This document shows, piece after piece, positions 17,298 through 26,419 of a stretch of 38,413 nt of DNA. The notes under the pieces were generated by a model, which did not search any database, had not been told where the DNA came from, and saw only the letters and a list, made by a program, of their open reading frames with translations. Made by a program: the position numbers and the translations under genes. Each line of letters opens with the position of its first letter. Position 1 is the stretch's first letter. The stretch comes from Clostridiales bacterium (GTDB lineage Bacteria; Bacillota; Clostridia; Peptostreptococcales; T1SED10-28), in the NCBI GenBank assembly GCA_007120165.1, contig SKOH01000207.1:1-38413 (forward strand), given 5' to 3'.

Positions 17298-18053
17298 ATG
17301 GGTTTGGAGAAGGTGGATTTGACAAAAGTTAAGCCCTATGGGGATACATTGAATGATGGAATGGTACAAATGAGTTTTACCCTGCCGGTTTCTGCCAGTG
17401 AAGAGGCAAAAGAAGCGGCGCGGCGTCTGGCTTTGAAGATGGGCTTGGAAGATCCCAGTGTGGTCAGTATGAAAAATATGGGACCCGGATTTTCCTTTTT
17501 CATCGTCTATGGACGCTGTGGGGAATCCATAGATTACACCGGTATAGAGGTGCCGAAAGTAGATGTGGAAACCATGTCGAAAAAAGAAGTGGAAGCTTTT
17601 ATTGAAGAAAAAATCAAACGGGATATTACCATCATCGGGGCCTGCACCGGTTCCGACGCCCACACGGTGGGAATTGATGCGATTATGAATATGAAAGGTT
17701 ACGACGGACATTACGGATTGGAACGATACAATGGTATCGAAGCTGTAAATATGGGTTCCCAGGTTCCTAATGAAGAACTCGTAGCAAAAGCGATTGAACT
17801 GAAGGCCGATGGAATTTTGGTCTCCCAGGTCGTTACCCAAAAGGATGTTCACATTCCAAATCTTACTGAACTGATTGAACTGTTGGAAGCGGAAGGGTTA
17901 CGGGAGAAAATGGTGGTGGTTTGCGGTGGACCGAGGATCAATCATGAGCTGGCCAAAGAACTCGGTTATGATGCAGGATTCGGCACCGGATCCTATGCGG
18001 AGGATGTGGCTTCCTTTGTGGTCGATGAAATTGTAAAAAGAAAGCTGATTTAA
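17298..18053 (+). CDS. kamE: Lysine 5,6-aminomutase beta subunit (B12- and PLP-binding)
   Basis: KamE is the small subunit of lysine 5,6-aminomutase. It carries cobalamin in a Rossmann domain and tethers PLP by a lysine. In this 251-residue protein an N-terminal dimerisation part (about 1-100) precedes the B12 domain. The base-off/His-on motif DxHxxG is seen as GSDAHTVGID with His122 as the cobalt ligand. Lys133 in NMKGYDGHYG matches the PLP lysine known in this family. The start is set at ATG 17298, about 10 bases after GGGAGG and directly after the kamD stop. The GTG at 17289 lies inside kamD. It is the last gene of the operon, followed by a strong terminator. Confidence 0.95.
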   Translation: MGLEKVDLTKVKPYGDTLNDGMVQMSFTLPVSASEEAKEAARRLALKMGLEDPSVVSMKNMGPGFSFFIVYGRCGESIDYTGIEVPKVDVETMSKKEVEAFIEEKIKRDITIIGACTGSDAHTVGIDAIMNMKGYDGHYGLERYNGIEAVNMGSQVPNEELVAKAIELKADGILVSQVVTQKDVHIPNLTELIELLEAEGLREKMVVVCGGPRINHELAKELGYDAGFGTGSYAEDVASFVVDEIVKRKLI

Positions 18054-18080
18054 CCATAGCCTTAAAATGAGAGCATTAGT

Positions 18081-18115
18081 AAAAGCGTGCCCGGCAAACC
18101 GGGACACGCTTTTTT
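18081..18115 (+). terminator. Strong, probably bidirectional terminator after kamE
   Basis: A GC-rich stem of about 14 bp (18081-18094 with 18099-18113, one bulged base) with a 4-base loop is followed by a T-run. The left arm begins with AAAA, so it can also end transcription of the convergent small gene on the reverse strand. Confidence 0.92.
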
Positions 18116-18136
18116 AGGGAGGAAAATAGGTATCTG

Positions 18137-18367
18137 CTACATTTTATTAAAAGGGGGATAAATATCGCAGTTAATGCACAATTTATCTCCGGAATCCCGG
18201 ACAGCGGATCGTTTCGACAGCTTCTCCCGGCCGGATTCTCTGGCTTTATCCTGCTGATTTAAATACTCGCACTCCTCTTGGGTGATTTCCTTTCCATCTT
18301 TTGCTTCACAGTTAACTAAAATCTTTTTTTGTTCGTCAGCACTATTGAAATTTTTGGGGATAGTCAT
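18137..18367 (-). CDS. Hypothetical small four-cysteine protein
   Basis: This 76-residue protein is unrecognised. It is supported by AAAGGAG followed by CCTTATT and ATG (reverse complement of the region just after 18367), by a position that does not shadow another gene, and by a shared terminator at its 3' end. It is rich in Lys, Glu and Asp, has no membrane segment or signal peptide, and holds four cysteines: Cys20, Cys33, Cys64 and Cys67, the last two as CINC. The spacing would permit a metal site or disulphides. It lies between the lysine operon and cobO on the opposite strand. Nothing in the sequence gives a function. Confidence 0.7.
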   Translation of the reverse strand: MTIPKNFNSADEQKKILVNCEAKDGKEITQEECEYLNQQDKARESGREKLSKRSAVRDSGDKLCINCDIYPPFNKM

Positions 18368-18500
18368 AATAAGGCTCCTTTCAGAAAGCTGGATTTTGAT
18401 CCTAAAATTTGATGCTTTTTATATTGATACCCAAAAATTATTTTGTGACGCGAAAAACTTTCCTTCCTTAAAGAGTATTCCATAAAACAGAATATAAATA

Positions 18501-18529
18501 TTCAAAGAGGGAATAAAATATGATATAGT
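18501..18529 (+). promoter_or_regulatory. Promoter of cobO
   Basis: TTCAAA (18501-18506) and TATAGT (18524-18529) are separated by 17 bases, and TG one base before the -10 makes it an extended -10 promoter. Predicted start near 18536, 22 bases before the ATG. No cobalamin riboswitch fits in so short a leader. Confidence 0.6.
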
Positions 18530-18557
18530 TAAGAAAAAACTGAGAGGAGTTTTATAT

Positions 18558-19076
18558 ATGGAAAGCAAGGGATATGTACAGGTTTATACCGGGGATGGAA
18601 AAGGAAAAACCACCGCAGCTCTGGGTCTTGCCTTAAGGGCGGTTTGCGCGGGTAAAAAAGTATTTATGGGTCAGTTTGTTAAAGGCATGGATTATAGTGA
18701 GTTAAAGGCCATGGACTATTTACCGGGATTTCGCATTGAACAATACGGTCGGGACTGCTTTATATGTGACACTCCTAAAAAGGAAGATGTGGAAATTGCC
18801 AAACGCGGCCTTCGAAAGATGTCAGGAATTATCAAAAGCGGAAAATATGATGTGGTGATTATGGATGAAGTAAATATTGCTGTTCATTATGATCTATTTG
18901 CTTTAGAAGAAGTTTTGGATATTATAAAAAGCAAACACGAAAAAATTGAACTGATTATTACCGGACGCTATGCAAAGGATGAAATTATCCAGGCTGCGGA
19001 CCTCGTTACAGAAATGAAAGAGATCAAGCATTACTATCAAAAAGGCGTGAAGTCCAGAACCGGAATTGAGAAATAA
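18558..19076 (+). CDS. cobO: Cob(I)alamin adenosyltransferase, CobA/CobO type
   Basis: This enzyme transfers the adenosyl group of ATP to cob(I)alamin, making adenosylcobalamin. The 172-residue protein has the family P-loop TGDGKGKTTAALGLALRA (from residue 11), MGQFVKG, and the Walker B-like VVIMDEVNIA. The length is typical of CobA/CobO and the sequence is unlike the PduO or EutT types. GAGAGGAG precedes the ATG at 18558. It is a single-gene unit with its own promoter and terminator. No other cobalamin synthesis genes are present, but two users of the product, KamDE and methylmalonyl-CoA mutase, flank it, so it plausibly serves both. Confidence 0.93.
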   Translation: MESKGYVQVYTGDGKGKTTAALGLALRAVCAGKKVFMGQFVKGMDYSELKAMDYLPGFRIEQYGRDCFICDTPKKEDVEIAKRGLRKMSGIIKSGKYDVVIMDEVNIAVHYDLFALEEVLDIIKSKHEKIELIITGRYAKDEIIQAADLVTEMKEIKHYYQKGVKSRTGIEK

Positions 19077-19121
19077 ACGAAAAAAATATTATGCTGCTAT
19101 TTTAAATCTTCCATTTCATAG

Positions 19122-19154
19122 AAACTGCAAAGATGAATAATCTCTGCAGTTTTT
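19122..19154 (+). terminator. Intrinsic terminator after cobO
   Basis: A 12-bp stem (19122-19133 with 19141-19152, one mismatch) with a 7-base loop is followed by TTTT-C. The rest of the gap to 19306 shows no clear signal apart from AAACCT/AGGTTT arms near 19190-19226, too far apart to judge. Confidence 0.75.
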
Positions 19155-19306
19155 CTCATAGATAGTTTTAAATGTCAGAAATCGGGTAAAAACCTAGACA
19201 GTATATCGGCATTCCGCTGAGGTTTAAGTATTAAATCTTCAACAAATAGAGGGAAAATCAACAGTACAATAGCAAATAAAATTGTGAAATTATTAGGAGG
19301 AGGACT

Positions 19307-20488
19307 ATGAATATACCTTGGTCAGAATGGGGAGAGGAAATTAATGAGGAACTCATTAAAATACGAAGAGCGTTTCATCAATATCCGGAGTTGGGATATG
19401 AAGAAAGAAAGACCGCTGAGAGAATTGCAGTGCTGTTGAAAGAGTTGGGTTTGGAAGTTGAAACGAATGTTGCCAAAACCGGTGTAGTGGCCCTGTTAAG
19501 AGGAAAAGAACCGGGAAAGACCATCGCAATACGGGCAGATATGGATGCTCTGCCGCTACAGGAGGAGAGTAAGAAGTCCTACCGGTCCAAGGTAGAAGGA
19601 AAAATGCATGCCTGTGGGCATGATGCCCATATCACCTACGGGATCGGCGCGGCCAAACTCCTTAAAAAATACCAATCCCATATAAAGGGAAATGTAAAAT
19701 TCATTTTCCAACCGGCAGAGGAATCCGTGGGGGGAGCAAAACCCATGATAGAAGAGGGAGTACTGGAGAATCCAAAGGTTGACGCGATCCTCGGAGGTCA
19801 TGTGTGGCCGGATACACCCTCCGGCAGTATTGAGGTTCTCAACGGGCCTGTGATGGCCTCCACCGGGCAGATTTATTTAGAAATACATGGGAAGGGCGGA
19901 CACGCCGCACGGCCTCATGAAAACATAGATCCAATAATGATTGCCCAGGAAATTCTCCAAAGACTACAAACCTTAACCAGCAGAAGGATTGATCCGTTAG
20001 AAAGCCTGGTAATATCAATATGCTCTTTTCAGTCGGGGGAAACCTATAATGTCATGCCTGAAAAAGCAGTATTGAAAGGTACTTTTCGAACCTTGAATAA
20101 CAAGCTGAGAGTGGAGATCCCTGGGAAAATTGAAAACATTGTTGAAAATATTACAAAACATTATGGAGCAGCCTATACCCTGGAGGTAACGCATTTGTAT
20201 CCTGCAACAATTAACCATGAAGGGTTTACCGATTTTGCCAAAGCCTCAGCAGAAGAGCTTTTAGGCAAAGAAAACGTGATTCAGGGAAATAAACCCTCCA
20301 TGGCAGGGGAAGATTTTGCCTTTTACTTAGAAAAAGTTCCCGGCACCTTCCTGAGAATCGGTAATTACAATGCTGAAAAAAACTTAATTTTTAATTTGCA
20401 TAATCCTCATTTTGATATTGATGAAGCACAAATAGGAAGGGTAGCCGCATTATATGCGAAAATTGCCATGGACTTTTTGAACAGATAA
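19307..20488 (+). CDS. M20 family amidohydrolase (N-acyl amino acid / hippurate hydrolase type)
   Basis: This 393-residue cytosolic metallopeptidase-fold enzyme hydrolyses N-acyl amino acids. Metal-binding segments are clear: MHACGHDAH (His101, Cys103, His105, Asp106) with the Cys ligand typical of the M20D group, FQPAEES, and GGHVWPDTP. The dimerisation domain GKGGHAARPHENIDPI interrupts the catalytic domain as usual, and the C-terminal MAGEDFAFYLEKVPG supplies the last conserved Glu/Asp. AGGAGGAGG precedes the ATG. The gene stands alone. In a peptide-fermenting organism it would release free amino acids from acylated or aminobenzoyl-type conjugates, but the exact substrate cannot be told. 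Confidence 0.9.
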   Translation: MNIPWSEWGEEINEELIKIRRAFHQYPELGYEERKTAERIAVLLKELGLEVETNVAKTGVVALLRGKEPGKTIAIRADMDALPLQEESKKSYRSKVEGKMHACGHDAHITYGIGAAKLLKKYQSHIKGNVKFIFQPAEESVGGAKPMIEEGVLENPKVDAILGGHVWPDTPSGSIEVLNGPVMASTGQIYLEIHGKGGHAARPHENIDPIMIAQEILQRLQTLTSRRIDPLESLVISICSFQSGETYNVMPEKAVLKGTFRTLNNKLRVEIPGKIENIVENITKHYGAAYTLEVTHLYPATINHEGFTDFAKASAEELLGKENVIQGNKPSMAGEDFAFYLEKVPGTFLRIGNYNAEKNLIFNLHNPHFDIDEAQIGRVAALYAKIAMDFLNR

Positions 20489-20639
20489 GGGGAAAAACCA
20501 ACCCTGCAAAACCTTCTTATGTTCCTAAAAAGTGACATACTTACTATAATTTGTTTTAAATAATTTGGAAAATCCCCATAAGGGATGGGTTATTATGTTA
20601 TCATGAGGAGTAGGATACCTAATAAAGTGAGGAGATTTT

Positions 20640-22052
20640 ATGAAAAGCAAAGAAGTAACCGATGAATCAATCATAAACCAGCTGTTAAATACCGTCAAAG
20701 AGCACCAACTGATTAAACCGGGAGATAAAATTGTTGTCGCCGTTTCCGGAGGCCCGGACTCTGTAACCCTGCTGCATATTCTGCACCGGCTGCAGTCTGA
20801 GTTAGACATTGAACTGTTCGGAGCTCATTTGAATCACAATATACGTGGGATTGAAGCCCAAATGGATGCCCAGTATGTATTCAATTTATGTGAAGATCTA
20901 AACATTATCTGTTTTATCAAGAGCGTTGAAGTGGAAGCCTATGCCGCCAAAAATCAACTGACATCAGAACAGGCAGGACGAATCCTCAGATATGAATTCT
21001 TTGATGAAGTATTAAACAAAGTAGGCGCCAATAAAATAGCCATAGGACATAATAAAAATGATCAGGGAGAAACGGTTTTAATGCGAATCCTCAGAGGTGC
21101 GGGGATGCAGGGACTCACTGCGATCCAGTATCAAAGAGATGCAATTATCCGTCCGTTGCTTGATGTTAATAGAGATGAAATTGAAAAATACTGCAACAAC
21201 CATAGTCTTGCACCCCGAATAGATCACACGAATCTTACCAGTGTCTATCACCGAAATAAAATCCGTCGTGAACTTATACCTTATCTTGAAGAGAACTATA
21301 ATCCTGCAGTATTGGACAGCTTAGTAAAGACCGCGAGTATTTTAAAGGAAGATTATGATTATCTTGAAAAAGAAGGGGAAGGAATGTATAAAAACCTGGT
21401 GAACTTTGAAAAAAAAGATCAGGTATCCTTTTTTATACCCGCCTTGGAAAAGCTGCACCCCGCCCTAATCGCCCGAATACTTAGAAGAGCAGGAGAAGAA
21501 CTGTTAGGAAAAGGGGAACTCTTAAGCTACCAGCAGGTACAAAATTTACTGGGATTATTGGAAAAAAAACAAACAGGGAAAATCATTCATTTGCCCATGG
21601 ACCTGGAAGCTGCAATCAGTTACGAAAAAATCATTTTCTATAAAGGGACCAAAGAAGAAATTGAGCCCTTTAAAGAAAACCTGATAGTGGATGATACCAC
21701 CTACGTTCATTCCCTAAAGGCCAGCTTCGAACTTAAGGTCATTTCAAAGGAAGACGTGACAAAGGTCAGCAGGGATAAGTTTGAGAAACATTTTGATTTC
21801 GATAAATTTCAGGAGGCAATCTTCGTCAGAAATCGAAGAGAAGGCGATCGGTTCTGGCCCCTGGGTCTTTCAGGGAAGAAGAAGTTAAAAGATTTTTTTA
21901 TCGATTGCAAAGTGGAACGCCAGGAGAGAGATTTGGTCCCGCTGATCTGCGATGGCAAAGAAATCGTTTGGGTTGTGGGGTACCGAATTAGTGAGAAATA
22001 TAAAATAACCGATCAGACGGAACAGGTGCTGTCGATAAAACTGTTAAAATAA
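20640..22052 (+). CDS. tilS: tRNA(Ile)-lysidine synthetase
   Basis: TilS attaches lysine to cytidine 34 of the CAU-anticodon tRNA(Ile), so that it reads AUA codons. This essential enzyme of 470 residues has the N-type ATP pyrophosphatase motif SGGPDS at 36-41, followed by LLHIL, AHLNHNIRG, GHNKNDQGETVLMRILRGAG and the C-terminal TilS domain with FVRNRREGDRFWPLG and KKKLKDFFID. GTGAGGAG lies before the ATG at 20640. Downstream comes ftsH. The hypoxanthine phosphoribosyltransferase gene that usually sits between tilS and ftsH in Firmicutes is absent. Confidence 0.96.
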   Translation: MKSKEVTDESIINQLLNTVKEHQLIKPGDKIVVAVSGGPDSVTLLHILHRLQSELDIELFGAHLNHNIRGIEAQMDAQYVFNLCEDLNIICFIKSVEVEAYAAKNQLTSEQAGRILRYEFFDEVLNKVGANKIAIGHNKNDQGETVLMRILRGAGMQGLTAIQYQRDAIIRPLLDVNRDEIEKYCNNHSLAPRIDHTNLTSVYHRNKIRRELIPYLEENYNPAVLDSLVKTASILKEDYDYLEKEGEGMYKNLVNFEKKDQVSFFIPALEKLHPALIARILRRAGEELLGKGELLSYQQVQNLLGLLEKKQTGKIIHLPMDLEAAISYEKIIFYKGTKEEIEPFKENLIVDDTTYVHSLKASFELKVISKEDVTKVSRDKFEKHFDFDKFQEAIFVRNRREGDRFWPLGLSGKKKLKDFFIDCKVERQERDLVPLICDGKEIVWVVGYRISEKYKITDQTEQVLSIKLLK

Positions 22053-22084
22053 TAGAATTCCCGAAGCAGAAGCAAGGGTTCTAG

Positions 22085-22113
22085 TTGTTTTTTAAAAATG
22101 CTTGTGTTAAAAT
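22085..22113 (+). promoter_or_regulatory. Promoter of ftsH
   Basis: TTGTTT (22085-22090), a 17-base spacer and TAAAAT (22108-22113) with an upstream TG-T form an extended -10 promoter. The predicted start near 22120 leaves too little leader for the ATG at 22129 and supports the TTG start at 22159. Confidence 0.6.
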
Positions 22114-22158
22114 ATTTAAAGTGTTTAAATGAACAGGAGAGTGAGAGGAGGACTTTTG

Positions 22159-24360
22159 TTGAGGAAATTTTTCCGCGGTGCTAGTTTTTACATCTTAATT
22201 TTTATCGTACTGCTATTGATCGTACAAAGATGGGGAATGGAAGCGCAAGAGATCGAAGATATAGAGTTTTCAGAATTATACCAGGAGCTTATGAATGACC
22301 GGGTGGTTTCAATTAACACTCAGGAACGTTCGGTAGACGGTGTCCGAATTGTGGATGGCGAAGAACAGGAGTTTCGGTCCTACATTCCGGATGTCTTTGA
22401 TGATGCCCGGTTTACTGAAATTTTAACGGAAAAGATGGATGAAACGGCGTTAACTGTAGGGGGAGAACCGCCGGCTGAAACCCCATGGTTTATCAGTATG
22501 CTGCCGACAATATTAATCATTCTGGTATTTGTTGTTTTCTGGTTTGTATTTATGCAGCAGTCCCAGGGCGGCGGAAGTAAGGTCATGAATTTCGGGAAAA
22601 GCAAAGCGAAACTTCAAAAGGAAGAGGATAGACAAAAGGTTACCTTTGCTGATGTGGAAGGCATGGATGAAGAAAAGGAAGAGCTGTCGGAGTTAGTGGA
22701 TTTTTTAAAGTCTCCGAAACGGTTTATCGAACTTGGAGCAAGGATTCCTAAAGGAGTTCTAATGATCGGACCTCCGGGTACGGGGAAAACCTATATTACG
22801 AAGGCGGTCGCCGGAGAAGCCGGAGTGCCTTTTTACAGTATTAGTGGTTCAGACTTTGTGGAGATGTTCGTCGGTGTAGGAGCATCCCGTGTAAGAGATT
22901 TGTTTGAAACGGCAAAGAAAAATTCTCCTTGTATTGTATTTATAGATGAGATCGATGCGGTAGGCCGAAAAAGAGGGGCTGGACTCGGCGGCGGTCATGA
23001 TGAACGGGAACAGACCCTGAATCAGCTGCTTGTGGAAATGGACGGCTTTGGAATCAATGAAGGGATTATCATTGTTGCCGCAACCAACAGACCGGATATT
23101 TTAGACCCGGCGCTTTTAAGACCGGGACGTTTTGACCGTAAAGTGGAAGTTGGACTTCCGGATATTAAAGGCCGGGAAGCGATTATTAACATTCATTCCA
23201 AAGGAAAGCCTTTAGATGATGATGTGAACATTAAAGTACTGGCTAGAAGAACCCCGGGTTTTACTCCCGCAGACTTAGAGAACTTAATGAATGAAGCCGC
23301 TTTGCTGACGGCCAGACGACGGGCAAAAAGAATCAATATGGCTACCATTGAAGAGGCGATCACCAAGGTTATTGCAGGAATTGAAAAGAAAAGCCGGGTA
23401 ATCAGTGAAAAAGAACGAAGAATTACAGCCTACCATGAGGCGGGTCATGCAGTTGCTGCAAGATGTCTGCCGAGTTCCGATCCGGTGCATCAGATTACCA
23501 TTGTACCCAGGGGAAGAGCCGGAGGCTTCACGATGATCTTGCCGGAAGGGGATAAATCCTACGCTACCAAAACGGAAATGGAAGAACACTTAATTCACCT
23601 GCTTGGCGGGCGAGTGGCGGAAAAACTTAAACTTGATGATATCAGTACCGGAGCTCAAAATGACTTGCAGCGGGTTTCCCAGGTTGCAAAAGCCATGGTT
23701 ACAAAATACGGTATGAGTGAAAAACTCGGGCCGATGACCTTTGGCAGTGGTGATGAGGAAGTGTTCCTCGGTAAAGATTTTGCTTCCAAGAGAGATTATT
23801 CTGAAGAGGTGGCCTCTCGAGTGGACCGGGAGATCAAACGATTTGTAGATGATGCCTATGAAGCGGCAATTAAGATTCTTGAAGAAAATGAGGCGCAGCT
23901 GGAAGCTGTAGCCCAGGCATTGCTTAAAATGGAAACTGTCAACGGATTCCAATTCGAAAAGATTTTTAAAGGCTTGGTTGTCGTGGAAAAAGACGATACC
24001 GCCGATAGTTTAGAGAAGAAATTAGCTTCCATAAAAATTCAAGCGGAAATTGATTCGGAAAAAGAAGAAAAAGCCTTTAAAGAACAGCGGATGAAAGATC
24101 GTAAAGTAGAAAAAAATCCGAAGGAAATGGAAAAACAGGAAGAAAAGCTACAGGAAATCAAACGGGAAGTTCGAGAAGGCCATAAGAAAAAAGAAGCGGA
24201 AGAAAGCATCAAAGAAGGTACTAAAGAAGATTCCGGTTCTGATGATTCTCAATCCCCTAGGGAAAAAGAGTCTAATAATGATGATGAGGCTGATTCCAAG
24301 GAAGACCCCAAGGCAGCGGAAGAATCCTCTGAGGAAAAAAAAGAAAAAATGAATAAATAA
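22159..24360 (+). CDS. ftsH: ATP-dependent zinc metalloprotease FtsH
   Basis: FtsH is a hexameric membrane AAA+ protease that degrades damaged membrane proteins and regulators. I choose TTG 22159 as start, 6-7 bases after AGAGGAGGA. The protein then begins [15 protein letters not shown] as relatives do, whereas ATG 22129 has no ribosome binding site. The 733 residues show a first membrane helix (about 7-24), an extracytoplasmic domain, and a second helix (about 110-132). The AAA+ domain follows with GPPGTGKT (204-211), [13 protein letters not shown] and the second region of homology. The zinc site HEAGH is at 426-430. The tail after about 635 is unusually long, repetitive and charged (Lys/Glu, then Ser/Asp/Glu) and likely disordered. 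Confidence 0.96.
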   Translation: MRKFFRGASFYILIFIVLLLIVQRWGMEAQEIEDIEFSELYQELMNDRVVSINTQERSVDGVRIVDGEEQEFRSYIPDVFDDARFTEILTEKMDETALTVGGEPPAETPWFISMLPTILIILVFVVFWFVFMQQSQGGGSKVMNFGKSKAKLQKEEDRQKVTFADVEGMDEEKEELSELVDFLKSPKRFIELGARIPKGVLMIGPPGTGKTYITKAVAGEAGVPFYSISGSDFVEMFVGVGASRVRDLFETAKKNSPCIVFIDEIDAVGRKRGAGLGGGHDEREQTLNQLLVEMDGFGINEGIIIVAATNRPDILDPALLRPGRFDRKVEVGLPDIKGREAIINIHSKGKPLDDDVNIKVLARRTPGFTPADLENLMNEAALLTARRRAKRINMATIEEAITKVIAGIEKKSRVISEKERRITAYHEAGHAVAARCLPSSDPVHQITIVPRGRAGGFTMILPEGDKSYATKTEMEEHLIHLLGGRVAEKLKLDDISTGAQNDLQRVSQVAKAMVTKYGMSEKLGPMTFGSGDEEVFLGKDFASKRDYSEEVASRVDREIKRFVDDAYEAAIKILEENEAQLEAVAQALLKMETVNGFQFEKIFKGLVVVEKDDTADSLEKKLASIKIQAEIDSEKEEKAFKEQRMKDRKVEKNPKEMEKQEEKLQEIKREVREGHKKKEAEESIKEGTKEDSGSDDSQSPREKESNNDDEADSKEDPKAAEESSEEKKEKMNK

Positions 24361-24382
24361 GCTGGATTATTTCAGCCATTTG

Positions 24383-24418
24383 ATACCCTGAGAAAATCTC
24401 TCAGGGTATTTTTTTTGA
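24383..24418 (+). terminator. Intrinsic terminator after ftsH
   Basis: A perfect 11-bp stem (24383-24393 with 24399-24409), a 5-base loop and a run of eight or more T residues. Confidence 0.93.
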
Positions 24419-24455
24419 AAAACAGTCATATAATAAAGAAAATTTAAAATAAACC

Positions 24456-24484
24456 TTGCGGAATTTTTCTAAAAATTGTAGAAT
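24456..24484 (+). promoter_or_regulatory. Candidate promoter of the methylmalonyl-CoA module
   Basis: TTGCGG (24456-24461) and TAGAAT (24479-24484) are 17 bases apart. Transcription would start near 24491, about 200 bases before the mutase gene. A second, weaker extended -10 candidate (TGTTACACT) lies near 24584-24592. Confidence 0.45.
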
Positions 24485-24499
24485 GTCTATAGGTGTAGA

Positions 24500-24545
24500 G
24501 TTGAAATTTCAACATTTTGCAAGGGATAAAATAATACTTGCAAAA
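24500..24545 (+). promoter_or_regulatory. Two dyad-symmetric elements after the mutase promoter (candidate operators)
   Basis: GTTGAAATTTCAAC (24500-24513) is a perfect 14-bp palindrome about ten bases after the predicted start. Directly after it, TTTTGCAAG (24515-24523) and CTTGCAAAA (24537-24545) form a perfect 9-base inverted repeat with a 13-base spacer. They lie in an otherwise empty gap of 329 bases between ftsH and the mutase gene and look like protein-binding sites. The binding protein is unknown. Confidence 0.45.
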
Positions 24546-24689
24546 ATACCCTGAAAGAAAAAGGCTAAAAAAATAGGGCGCTTGTGTTACACTGATTAAA
24601 GAGAGTTGAGCGTTTCCGCAATAAGAAGAATTACCACAATTGAAAGATTTTTCGTTTCCATTTTAATAAATTTAAAGGGAGGAAACAGG

Positions 24690-26369
24690 ATGTTTGAAAA
24701 AGAGAAGGTAGAACAGGTAAAAAAAGAAAAGCAGAACTGGCAAAAGGAAAAGGTTGATAAGGGGTTAAGTCGTTTCCCTGAAAGAAAAGAGGAGTTTACC
24801 AGTACTTCCGGTAGAACCGTAGAAAGACTGTACACCCCGGAGGATGTTCAGGATATGGACTATCAGGAAGACTTAGGTTTTCCGGGAGAATATCCGTATA
24901 CCCGTGGGGTACAATCCACAATGTATCGGAGTCGGTTTTGGACCATGCGCCAATACGCCGGGTTCGCCACGGCTGAAGAGTCCAACAAAAGGTATAAATA
25001 CCTCTTGGATCAGGGACAGACCGGACTGTCTGTAGCCTTCGATCTGCCCACCCAGATAGGCTACGATTCGGATCATGAATTAGCCCAGGGGGAAGTAGGA
25101 AAAGTAGGGGTTGCCATAGACTCTTTAAAGGATATGGAAATTTTATTTGATGGAATTCCCTTGGATAAAGTGAGCACCTCCATGACAATCAATGCGCCGG
25201 CAGCGGTTCTCTTGGCAATGTATATTGCGGTGGGAGAAAAGCAGGGTGTAAGTACGGACAAATTACGGGGAACGATCCAAAACGACATTTTAAAGGAATA
25301 CATAGCACGGGGAACCTATATATTCCCTACGGAAGAATCTATGAGGCTTATCACAGACATTTTTGCTTACTGCTCAAAAGAGGTACCCAATTGGAATACG
25401 ATCAGTATATCCGGCTATCATATTCGGGAAGCCGGCTCTTCGGCCACTCAGGAAGTAGCTTTTACCCTAGCCGATGGGATTGCCTATGTGGAAGCGGCAA
25501 TAAAGGCGGGGCTTGATGTGGATTCATTCGCACCCCGATTATCCTTCTTCTTTAACTCTCATAATGATCTGTTAGAGGAAGTAGCAAAATTCAGGGCCGC
25601 AAGAAGGCTTTGGGCAAAAATCATGAAGGAACGGTTTGGTGCAAAAAATCCGAAATCCATGCAACTGAAGTTTCATACACAAACAGCCGGTTCGACACTG
25701 ACAGCCCAGCAACCGGATAACAATATTGTTCGTGTGGCAGTACAAACCCTGGCCGCTGTACTTGGCGGGACTCAATCCCTGCACACCAACTCAAAGGACG
25801 AGGCGTTGGCCCTCCCCACGGAAGATTCCGTACGGGTGGCCCTTAGAACACAACAGATCGTGGCCCATGAAAGCGGTGTTGCGGATACGGTGGATCCATT
25901 GGCCGGCTCGTTTTATGTAGAGAGCTTAACGGACTCCATAGAACAGGCAGCCCTTGAATACATTGAAAAAATCGATGAATTAGGAGGCGCTCCGGAAGCC
26001 ATCGAACAGGGCTATATTCAAAAAGAGATTATGGACAGTTCCTATAACTATCAAAAAGAACTGGAAAAGGAAGAACGGGTTGTTGTTGGAATGAACAAGT
26101 TTCAAGTGGATGAAAAACCGATAGAAGGCCTATTGAAAGTAGATCCGAAAGTAGAACAGCTGCAGCGTGATAAAATTACAAAAACAAAAGAAACCCGGGA
26201 TGAGAGCACGGTTAAGGAAAAACTTGAAGCATTAAAAAAGGCAGCGGAAGGTAACGATAATACGATGCCCTTTATCCTGGAAGCGGTAAAAGCCTATGCC
26301 ACCCTGGGGGAAATATGTGACGTTTTACGGGAAGTTTTCGGAGAGTATCAACAAAGTGTTGTAATATAA
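24690..26369 (+). CDS. Methylmalonyl-CoA mutase, large (catalytic) subunit
   Basis: This enzyme interconverts succinyl-CoA and methylmalonyl-CoA with adenosylcobalamin. The 559 residues form the TIM-barrel substrate domain only. The B12 domain is encoded separately by the next gene, as in archaea and many Firmicutes. Key segments are [22 protein letters not shown], in which Tyr79 corresponds to the active-site Tyr of methylmalonyl-CoA mutases (isobutyryl-CoA mutases carry Phe there), then [31 protein letters not shown] and [21 protein letters not shown] 24690 follows AAGGGAGG (24675-24682). The earlier in-frame start at 24606 lacks one. Other acyl-CoA mutase activities are possible in principle, but the epimerase and decarboxylase downstream favour methylmalonyl-CoA. 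Confidence 0.9.
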   Translation: MFEKEKVEQVKKEKQNWQKEKVDKGLSRFPERKEEFTSTSGRTVERLYTPEDVQDMDYQEDLGFPGEYPYTRGVQSTMYRSRFWTMRQYAGFATAEESNKRYKYLLDQGQTGLSVAFDLPTQIGYDSDHELAQGEVGKVGVAIDSLKDMEILFDGIPLDKVSTSMTINAPAAVLLAMYIAVGEKQGVSTDKLRGTIQNDILKEYIARGTYIFPTEESMRLITDIFAYCSKEVPNWNTISISGYHIREAGSSATQEVAFTLADGIAYVEAAIKAGLDVDSFAPRLSFFFNSHNDLLEEVAKFRAARRLWAKIMKERFGAKNPKSMQLKFHTQTAGSTLTAQQPDNNIVRVAVQTLAAVLGGTQSLHTNSKDEALALPTEDSVRVALRTQQIVAHESGVADTVDPLAGSFYVESLTDSIEQAALEYIEKIDELGGAPEAIEQGYIQKEIMDSSYNYQKELEKEERVVVGMNKFQVDEKPIEGLLKVDPKVEQLQRDKITKTKETRDESTVKEKLEALKKAAEGNDNTMPFILEAVKAYATLGEICDVLREVFGEYQQSVVI

Positions 26370-26419
26370 TTTTAATAAAAAGCAGTATCTATTACGGAAA
26401 ATATTGAGGAGGTCTTTTA

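Noticed and set aside
18368-18557. A cobalamin riboswitch before cobO
   Set aside because: The predicted leader is about 22 bases and no B12-box-like sequence was found in the gap.
22129-22158. ATG 22129 as the start of FtsH
   Set aside because: No ribosome binding site precedes it, and the promoter's predicted start is only about 9 bases upstream. TTG 22159 has AGAGGAGGA and the typical N-terminus.
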